A stretch of 5,544 nucleotides of DNA from an uncultured Candidatus Melainabacteria bacterium (lineage in GTDB: Bacteria; Cyanobacteriota; Vampirovibrionia; Gastranaerophilales; Gastranaerophilaceae): positions 1-5,544 of the forward strand of contig CAKVMU010000121.1 in assembly GCA_934773085.1 (NCBI GenBank), given 5' to 3'. The notes beneath the pieces were generated by a model, which saw only the letters and a program-made list of their open reading frames with translations, ran no database searches and was not told the DNA's origin. The first letter of the stretch is position 1, and each line of letters starts with the position of its first letter. The position numbers and the translations under genes are program-made. This document shows positions 1 to 5,002 of the stretch, piece after piece.

Positions 1-2415
1 CGGGAATATTTGAAGTTTCAAACGTTTCTCAACAGTCTTATCTTGACGTTCCATAATAGGTGTTACATATCTATAATTAAATTCCGCTACATTAAACAAA
101 AATCCAGGCATCAAGAAGTCAAATACAGACCATAGTTCTTCCAATTTGTTTTCAATCGGAGTACCTGAAAGTGCCAACTTATGGTCAGATTCAAGACTTT
201 TTACCGCTTGTGCAGTTTGTGAAATCGCATTCTTGATATTTTGAGATTCATCAAGAATTATATATCTGAATTTAAATTTTTTAAATTTTGCAATATCTCT
301 TCTTACCAAAGCATAGCTTGTAATAACAATATCGTAATCCGGTATTTTCTTGAACAAAGAATTTCTGTCCGGACCGGTTACCTTCAAACAAGATAATTCC
401 GGAGTGAATTTCTGAATTTCAGCTTCCCAGTTAAACACAACAGTTGTCGGAGCTATAACAAGTGTCGGCATTGCACCATCAACTTCTTTTGCTTTCTGCA
501 ACAAGCTTAATGCCTGCAATGTTTTACCCAAGCCCATATCATCAGCCAAAATACCGTTCAAACCGTATTGGTACATAAACCACAACCAGTTGAAACCTTT
601 AACCTGATATTCACGGAATTCGGCATTAACACCGCTTGGCAGCTCAACCCCTTCAGCAGTTGTTGAGAACGTTGATATTTGTTCCCAGAATCTGCGGAAT
701 TTGTCACTCATAACAAGTTCAAATCCCTGATTTTGAAGTTCTGTAATCAAACCTACACGATAGGTTTTAACCAAGAATTTGTTTTCGTTGTTACGGTATG
801 CGTCAAAAGAGTTAAATGAACGCATAACCTGATAAATATTTTGAGCCGGATATTCCACAAAACCTAAGCTGCGAACACGAGCATACTTTTCACCGTTTTG
901 GATTGTTTCATAAATATCGTCAAAGTTGATAACCTCGTTCCCAACTTGACCATATATTTGAATTTCCATACTGTCAACAGACTCTTCGGAAAAATCAATT
1001 TTTGCACACATTCTGAACGGTTCGGATATAAGCTTAAAGAAGTTCATATCATCACGCTCTTCAAATTTCCAACCTTCACCGGCTTGTTGAATATAATAAT
1101 TATAAAAATCTATCGCATTTTCTTTTTCCAGTGCCAAGTTATTTGTCTGCATCGGAACAAATTTACAAGCCAGAAGCATATTATATGCTGCTTGTTCGTG
1201 ATTGTAATCACGTTTTATCCAATAAACCAAATCTTCTTCTTTGCTTTTTACGGACAAATACGGAGATTTGTCATTACTCTTTGAATACGGAACTCTGACT
1301 CCGGAGTAATCAAACTCTAAGGATGCCTTAAGAGACTGATCATAATCTATACCCAATGTTACAACATTAATTGGCGGCTTGTGCTCCATCAATAATTTGC
1401 TAATATTATCAGCAATTGTAACATTCATTATTTCACGCAAATGTGGTAATTCTTCATATACAAATTTACCGCCATCAGCATCTTTTAAATCCGTAAAAGT
1501 TGATTTGATAATATTTTGCGGAAGCTCATTCATCGCAACATTGATAGGGAAAATTAGGTTTTTATACCTTCCCCATTTAATTTGTCTTGAAAAATACTTA
1601 ATTTCTTCAAACGGATAAGACTCATCTTTATCTGGTCTTGTCCAAAATAGTTCCAAGACAATATTGGTACCGCCGTTTACGTTCGTAGTTGAAACATCCA
1701 AATTTAAAGACCACATGTTATCCGTAAACATAATTCGTTCTTTTGTCTTTTCATCCAAAACTTCTTCAAGTTCAGACAACAGCGGAAATACAGGTGCGAA
1801 TTTTGTTATCGGAATATCATACCAACCGGCTTTTTTATCCTGTTTTGATATCTTCAGCAAAGTTTGAAACAATGCTAATTCAGCCTTTTGAGCATCATTC
1901 AGTTCAAAAGACGGGTCATTTTTTTGAACTTCTATCAATACTCTCAATATGGTTTCTAAAGACCTTACGATTTTATTTGTAGATCTGTCACGCACCAATA
2001 TTGAGAAGAAATTTTGTCTTCTTTTTGGATTAAAGTGAAATATATAATTTCCCTTAGGTGACTCCACCGGAGGTGCAACAACATCACTCAAATCAGGTTC
2101 AATACCATATTTTTCTTGCATCCATTTGTCATAAGCCCCCGTTTCAATAGCTTTCAGAGCCACTGCAACAGAGTGTTTACACCACTCTTCTTTTAAAGGG
2201 CAATTGCATCTTGCTTCAACTTTGTTCTTCTTGAAAATCAAGTCAGTAATGTAGAAGTCCTGATAATTTCCCTTCACTTTCCCTTTAAAGAAGTTTTTTT
2301 CAGGATAAGATTCCAGCACCAAACCTTTTTGGTACACTTCATAACCACGACGCCAACTACCGGAAGTCGCATTTTTTTTCAATAAATCGTAATTAAACTT
2401 ATATTCACTAGCCAA
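1..2415 (-). CDS. SWIM zinc finger / SNF2-family DNA-dependent ATPase (C-terminus off left edge)
   Basis: This is a partial gene with 805 codons visible. A SWIM zinc motif sits near the N-terminus: C70-x-C72-x6-C79-x-H81. A long middle region (about 85-600) is probably the bacterial SNF2-associated domain. The SNF2 ATPase lobe begins at REYQ (601-604). It shows Walker A DDMGLGKT (625-632, catalytic K631), motif Ia around TLVIAPT (651-657), a DEAD-box-type motif II DESQ (722-725) and motif III LSGTPIEN (749-756). The second RecA-like lobe (helicase C) should follow off the left edge. Members of this family use ATP to translocate on duplex DNA; bacterial relatives such as RapA recycle RNA polymerase. 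The exact role here is inferred. The start is a TTG at 2415: an in-frame TAG lies four codons upstream, no ATG occurs before the SWIM motif, and the family-like stretch SWRRGYEVYQKG begins at residue 20. The gene is divergent from the 310-aa gene. Its identity as SNF2 is secure; its cellular role is not. Confidence 0.93.
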   Translation of the reverse strand, partial: MASEYKFNYDLLKKNATSGSWRRGYEVYQKGLVLESYPEKNFFKGKVKGNYQDFYITDLIFKKNKVEARCNCPLKEEWCKHSVAVALKAIETGAYDKWMQEKYGIEPDLSDVVAPPVESPKGNYIFHFNPKRRQNFFSILVRDRSTNKIVRSLETILRVLIEVQKNDPSFELNDAQKAELALFQTLLKISKQDKKAGWYDIPITKFAPVFPLLSELEEVLDEKTKERIMFTDNMWSLNLDVSTTNVNGGTNIVLELFWTRPDKDESYPFEEIKYFSRQIKWGRYKNLIFPINVAMNELPQNIIKSTFTDLKDADGGKFVYEELPHLREIMNVTIADNISKLLMEHKPPINVVTLGIDYDQSLKASLEFDYSGVRVPYSKSNDKSPYLSVKSKEEDLVYWIKRDYNHEQAAYNMLLACKFVPMQTNNLALEKENAIDFYNYYIQQAGEGWKFEERDDMNFFKLISEPFRMCAKIDFSEESVDSMEIQIYGQVGNEVINFDDIYETIQNGEKYARVRSLGFVEYPAQNIYQVMRSFNSFDAYRNNENKFLVKTYRVGLITELQNQGFELVMSDKFRRFWEQISTFSTTAEGVELPSGVNAEFREYQVKGFNWLWFMYQYGLNGILADDMGLGKTLQALSLLQKAKEVDGAMPTLVIAPTTVVFNWEAEIQKFTPELSCLKVTGPDRNSLFKKIPDYDIVITSYALVRRDIAKFKKFKFRYIILDESQNIKNAISQTAQAVKSLESDHKLALSGTPIENKLEELWSVFDFLMPGFLFNVAEFNYRYVTPIMERQDKTVEKRLKLQIFP

Positions 2416-2425
2416 GGTGAAACAA

Positions 2426-2429
2426 TCCT
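2426..2429 (-). promoter_or_regulatory. Ribosome binding site for the SNF2 gene (supports TTG start)
   Basis: Read on the minus strand, AGGA lies 10 nt before the TTG at 2415-2413 and overlaps the in-frame TAG (2430-2428) that closes the frame upstream. It is the only purine-rich site available for the short interval in which the start must fall. The spacing is a little long, so the match is moderate. Confidence 0.5.
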
Positions 2430-2531
2430 ATTTCGGGTTTGACAATATAAAACGGCAGGAAAACAAGCTTCCATAAAACTCTTCCTAACCAAAGGTTCAC
2501 ACTAAAAAATAAAGCATGCAACCTTGAGATA

Positions 2532-2560
2532 ATTATCGCATATATTAAATTTAAATGCAA
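2532..2560 (-). promoter_or_regulatory. Candidate promoter of the SNF2 gene
   Basis: On the minus strand, TTGCAT (2560-2555) and GATAAT (2537-2532) are separated by 17 nt. The -10 is preceded by TGC, giving an extended -10 form that can compensate for the weak -35. Transcription would start near 2525 and leave a leader of about 110 nt. The -10 is half of a 10-bp palindrome, GATAATTATC (2528-2537). The surroundings are very AT-rich, so other -10-like strings exist and this is only the best-looking candidate. Confidence 0.4.
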
Positions 2561-2673
2561 GCAACAATAAAATTTGTAACAAAATTTCAAAACATTTCAA
2601 TAAACATGCCCAGATAAAACATTTAAACCAAAAAGGTACAAAGCTTGCGGCTTTTGCATACCTGCATATTCAA

Positions 2674-2745
2674 TTACCCCCTTCATTTACCCCTTCATTT
2701 ACCCCTCATTTACCCCTCTTTTACCCCCTCATTTACCCCGCCCCC
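2674..2745. repeat. Six-unit C-rich tandem repeat (unit about TTTACCCCTTCA, 11-12 bp)
   Basis: Successive units begin near 2674, 2686, 2698, 2709, 2720 and 2732. Each carries TTTACCCC (the first lacks one T) followed by TTCA, TCA or TCT; the last runs into GCCCCC. C-tracts of four or five bases fall at 2677-2681, 2690-2693, 2702-2705, 2713-2716, 2724-2728, 2736-2739 and 2741-2745. The period is close to one helical turn and the array ends exactly where the -35 hexamer of the plus-strand promoter begins. Possible roles are a phased protein-binding array, a structured (G-quadruplex or Rho-loading) element, or a slippage-prone minisatellite. The repeat is directly visible; any role is inferred. 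Confidence 0.9.
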
Positions 2746-2773
2746 TTGATAAATTTCAAATATGTATTATAAT
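2746..2773 (+). promoter_or_regulatory. Sigma70-type promoter of the 310-aa gene-rimM-trmD operon
   Basis: TTGATA (2746-2751, five of six matches to the -35 consensus) and a perfect TATAAT (2768-2773) are separated by 16 nt. The predicted start is near 2780. No other promoter or terminator is apparent before trmD ends, so this one probably drives all three genes. The C-rich repeat abuts the -35 on its upstream side, which places any factor bound there in contact range of RNA polymerase. Confidence 0.75.
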
Positions 2774-2779
2774 ATACAT

Positions 2780-2797
2780 GTTCGGTATTAGCCGAAC
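2780..2797 (+). promoter_or_regulatory. Perfect 6-bp inverted repeat at the predicted transcription start
   Basis: GTTCGG (2780-2785) and CCGAAC (2792-2797) flank a 6-nt spacer TATTAG. Because the predicted +1 is about 2780, the RNA would begin with this hairpin, which could protect the 5' end from decay. Alternatively the DNA palindrome could be an operator overlapping the start site. It is followed by CTTTTG, but its position right at +1 makes termination an unlikely purpose. Confidence 0.5.
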
Positions 2798-2870
2798 CTT
2801 TTGATTAAATCTCATTTATTATTTATTTTAAGTAGGATTATTTAGATTAGTGAAATTTTTTATTGTGGTT

Positions 2871-2876
2871 AAGAGG
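2871..2876 (+). promoter_or_regulatory. Ribosome binding site of the 310-aa gene
   Basis: AAGAGG lies 8 nt before the ATG at 2885, a standard spacing, and supports that start. Confidence 0.7.
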
Positions 2877-2884
2877 CTTTTATT

Positions 2885-3817
2885 ATGTATGTAAACAAGT
2901 GCATTAAGTGTGGTGCAGAATTTGAAACTAAAAACCCCAAAAGAGTGATTTGTCCGAATTGCTTATACGCAGACAAGGGTAACGAACAAGAAGAGAAACC
3001 TTTACAAAGTTATAGCTCATACTCTACGGAATCAAGACCTAGAAGCTATGACAGACCACAACAAAGTGGATACAGAAATAACAACTACTCCCGTGATAAC
3101 AGAGGTTCTCAGGGCGGATATCAACAACGCAGGGATAATAACAACCGTGGCGGATATCAACAAAGACGTCCGGACGGTCAAAGAAGTGGTTTCAGAAATA
3201 ACTATGCAAGCGGAGGAAGAAATAATAACAACTTCCAGCAACGCAGACCGCAGCCAAACAGAAGACCTAGACCTCAAAAGCAAGCTAAACCGCTTTTGAT
3301 AAGCAAAGAACAGCTTGAACAAATAGAATTGCTCTATAAAGCGATGCTTCCGCTTCCTAATCCGGATGCACATGAAGTAATCGGAGCTCAAATTGGTTTA
3401 GAACCGCAAAAAGTATTCTTCGGAATCAATTTGGTTAGACAAAAAATGATGTTACCTAAACTTCCGTTCCCTAAACGTAAGTTGGCAATATCTCCTGATC
3501 AATTAATGGCTATCAAGAGCTTATACGAACCATTATTGCCATTACCTCCAATCGGTTGCCACAAAATTATTGCTGCGCAATTAAAAATGGATGAATGGAG
3601 AGTTCACGTAGGAATCAAACTTGTAAGAGCACAACTTGGCTTGGACAGATGGAATGAAGACAGAGCCGATAAACCGGCTGATTATATGGTTGCAAAACAC
3701 GAAAAAGTTACCGAACCAAAACCGATTGAACCTGTCGCTATGACGCCTGAACCAGCTCCGGAAGCTGAAGTAAAACCTAAACGTGGCAGACCTAAGAAGA
3801 AAGAAAATGAAGAATAA
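2885..3817 (+). CDS. Unrecognised 310-aa protein: zinc ribbon, RG/QN-rich linker, duplicated helical module, AT-hook-like tail
   Basis: I do not recognise this family. Residues 6-26 form a probable zinc ribbon (C6-x2-C9 and C23-x2-C26). Residues about 38-135 are low-complexity and disordered, rich in Arg, Gly, Gln, Asn and Tyr, with two GGYQQRR copies (77-83, 89-95) and arginine-proline pairs, resembling RG-rich RNA-binding regions. Residues 137-193 and 200-256 are two copies of a 57-residue, probably helical module, about 40% identical by eye, sharing IS-x2-QL, LPLP, a His, AQ, and GI-x-LVR. A Pro/Glu-rich linker (about 257-296) leads to a basic tail, KPKRGRPKKKE, with the GRP core (301-303) of an AT-hook. 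There is no signal peptide or membrane segment, so it is cytoplasmic. It is first in the operon with rimM and trmD. A nucleic-acid-binding, perhaps rRNA- or ribosome-related, role is inferred. The coding call is strong: good start signals, operon overlap and a duplicated fold. Confidence 0.9.
   Translation: MYVNKCIKCGAEFETKNPKRVICPNCLYADKGNEQEEKPLQSYSSYSTESRPRSYDRPQQSGYRNNNYSRDNRGSQGGYQQRRDNNNRGGYQQRRPDGQRSGFRNNYASGGRNNNNFQQRRPQPNRRPRPQKQAKPLLISKEQLEQIELLYKAMLPLPNPDAHEVIGAQIGLEPQKVFFGINLVRQKMMLPKLPFPKRKLAISPDQLMAIKSLYEPLLPLPPIGCHKIIAAQLKMDEWRVHVGIKLVRAQLGLDRWNEDRADKPADYMVAKHEKVTEPKPIEPVAMTPEPAPEAEVKPKRGRPKKKENEE
3113..3163 (+). repeat. Two exact 15-bp direct repeats inside the RG-rich coding region
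   Basis: GGCGGATATCAACAA occurs at 3113-3127 and 3149-3163, exactly 36 bp (12 codons) apart and in frame. The codons are identical, although the arginines after each copy use different codons. This suggests expansion of the disordered region by in-frame duplication followed by drift. Confidence 0.8.
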
Positions 3818-4319
3818 CTTTGTTTCTGTAGGCAAAATTTTAAATTTCCATGGTGTGCGTGGAGAAGCTAAGTTTGGATATTCCAAAAACAGAGAAGCTT
3901 TTTTGGAAAAGTTGAATCGTGTTTATATTCTGTTTGATAATGAGTACAAAGAATTTGAGATAGAAAATCTTAAATTCACCCCAAAGTGCGGAATTATCAA
4001 ATTCAAAGGAATAGATTCTCTTAACGATATTGCACAATACAAGGGCTGTCTAGTCTTTGTCGATGAATCTGCAGCCAGAGAATATCTTGAAGAAGATGAA
4101 TTTTTAATAGACGAGTTAGTGGGTATGAATGTTTATGACGGAGAAAAAAGAGTCGGCTCTGTAGTCGGGGTCTCAAATAACGGTGCAAGCGACCTGCTCT
4201 CTGTAAAAACTCTTTCAAAAAACATTTCATTAGTTCCGTTCGTAAAAGCAATTGTTTTATCAGTCGATATCAAGCAAAAACGAATACAAATCAACAACAT
4301 AGAGGGATTACTCTCATGA
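3807..4319 (+). CDS. rimM: Ribosome maturation factor RimM
   Basis: RimM binds ribosomal protein S19 and helps mature the 3' (head) domain of 16S rRNA in the 30S subunit. The product is 170 aa, normal for the family. The N-terminal RimM domain opens with VGKILNFHGVRGEAKFG (8-24), a hallmark of the family. The C-terminal PRC-barrel starts near DELVGMNVYDG (102-112), followed by NNGASDLLSV (124-133) and LVPFVKAIV (142-150). The ATG at 3807 places that hallmark at residue 8, as usual; a GTG at 3783 in the same frame would add eight basic residues unlike the family. The start overlaps the end of the upstream gene by 11 bp. It has only a purine-rich run (AGAAGAAAGAAA) and no clear Shine-Dalgarno, so translational coupling is likely. 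Its stop overlaps the trmD start as ATGA. Confidence 0.95.
   Translation: MKNNFVSVGKILNFHGVRGEAKFGYSKNREAFLEKLNRVYILFDNEYKEFEIENLKFTPKCGIIKFKGIDSLNDIAQYKGCLVFVDESAAREYLEEDEFLIDELVGMNVYDGEKRVGSVVGVSNNGASDLLSVKTLSKNISLVPFVKAIVLSVDIKQKRIQINNIEGLLS
4301..4307 (+). promoter_or_regulatory. Ribosome binding site of trmD
   Basis: AGAGGGA inside the end of rimM lies 8 nt before the trmD ATG. AGAG (4301-4304) can pair with CTCT (4311-4314), forming a weak 4-bp hairpin over the site. Ribosomes finishing rimM would open it, which is consistent with coupling. Confidence 0.65.
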
Positions 4320-5002
4320 GATTTGAGATACTAACGCTGTTTCCGGAATTAATTGAATCACACCTTGATTTCAGCATAATGAAACGTGCCACTGAAGACG
4401 GAATCTTTGAAGTACACACAACAAACCCTCGGGATTTCACTCTTGATAAACACAAAAAGGTGGATGATACTCCATACGGCGGCGGTGCAGGAATGGTTTT
4501 AATGCCACAACCGTACGTTGATGCATATGAAAGCATTCAAAAAGCTCCCAAAAGTATTACGTTAATGATGACTCCGCAAGGTGAGCCCTTCACCGACAAA
4601 TTGTCTAACGAACTCGCTGAATATGAGCAAATAATCATCCTTTGCGGTCATTATGAAGGTTATGACGAAAGAATCAGAGAGATTATAAAACCACGAGAAA
4701 TCTCTATCGGAGATTTTGTGTTAACCGGCGGTGAACTTCCTGCTCTATGCGTCATAGACAGCGTTTCAAGAAAAATAGAAGGTACTCTTGGAAAAATCGA
4801 ATCTGCCCACGATGACAGTTTTTCAGATGGACTTCTGGAATATCCTCAGTACACAAAGCCACGTGAATACAGAGGTCTAAAAGTTCCAGATGTATTATTA
4901 AACGGTAATCACAAACTTATTGATGAATACAGACATCAACAAAAAATTGAACGAACAAAGGCGAAAAGACCTGATTTGTGGGATAAGTATTCTAATCAAT
5001 AA
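4316..5002 (+). CDS. trmD: tRNA (guanine-N1-)-methyltransferase TrmD
   Basis: TrmD uses S-adenosylmethionine to methylate N1 of G37, next to the anticodon, which prevents +1 frameshifting. It works as a cytoplasmic dimer and is essential in most bacteria studied. The 228-aa product begins MRFEILTLFPE. It carries DDTPYGGGAGMVL (50-62), the SPOUT trefoil-knot AdoMet-binding segments LCGHYEGYDERI (109-120) and SIGDFVLTGGELPA (130-143), then DSFSDGLLEYPQYTKP (167-182) and VPDVLLNGNH (190-199). R152 and D167 align with E. coli R154 and the catalytic base D169. Length is near the short end of the family and complete. The ATG overlaps the rimM stop by 4 bp. No rplS follows, unlike the classic rpsP-rimM-trmD-rplS order; instead the gene meets a convergent kinase gene with an 11-bp overlap. 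Confidence 0.98.
   Translation: MRFEILTLFPELIESHLDFSIMKRATEDGIFEVHTTNPRDFTLDKHKKVDDTPYGGGAGMVLMPQPYVDAYESIQKAPKSITLMMTPQGEPFTDKLSNELAEYEQIIILCGHYEGYDERIREIIKPREISIGDFVLTGGELPALCVIDSVSRKIEGTLGKIESAHDDSFSDGLLEYPQYTKPREYRGLKVPDVLLNGNHKLIDEYRHQQKIERTKAKRPDLWDKYSNQ

Larger units (their letters stand above)
2416..2884. other. Divergent intergenic control region (469 bp)
   Basis: This is the only sizeable non-coding stretch in the window. From left to right it holds the SNF2 leader and its candidate promoter, an AT-rich tract (about 2540-2634) with nothing recognisable, the C-rich tandem repeat (2674-2745), the plus-strand promoter (2746-2773), an inverted repeat at the predicted start site (2780-2797), and an AT-rich leader of about 105 nt for the 310-aa gene. 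I see no tRNA, riboswitch or convincing small ORF in it; the 60-codon minus-strand ORF over 2408-2590 has no recognisable protein features and covers the SNF2 leader. Confidence 0.7.

Noticed and set aside
898..1982. Several plus-strand ORFs of 67-128 codons (898-1284, 1379-1618, 1664-1867, 1743-1982)
   Set aside because: They lie antisense within the SNF2 coding frame, which is continuous across the whole region with recognisable domains. Their proteins show no domain and they lack consistent start signals.
2635..2662. Imperfect palindrome: GGTA / TACC outer arms around AAAGC-TTGCG-GCTTT
   Set aside because: The inner stem is only 5 bp and the outer arms join through unequal gaps (1 and 4 nt). 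It could be an operator, but it is weak enough to be expected by chance in an AT-rich spacer.
2674..2745. CRISPR array or plasmid/chromosome origin iterons
   Set aside because: The units are contiguous 11-12-mers with no unique spacers, so it is not CRISPR. There is no DnaA-box cluster or replication gene, so origin iterons are unsupported.
2780..2800. Intrinsic terminator or LexA/SOS box
   Set aside because: As a terminator it would sit at the start site of its own promoter with no upstream plus-strand gene to end. As a LexA box the half-sites are in the wrong orientation and spacing.
3032..3391. Antisense and alternate-frame ORFs over the RG-rich region (3032-3391 minus, 3048-3299 plus)
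   Set aside because: The repetitive, biased codons of the real gene keep other frames open. The resulting peptides are compositionally odd, have no domains, and are best seen as shadows.
3783..3806. GTG at 3783 as the rimM start (178 aa)
   Set aside because: It would add a short basic extension unlike RimM proteins, whereas ATG at 3807 puts the conserved VGKI...HGVRG motif at the usual distance from the start.
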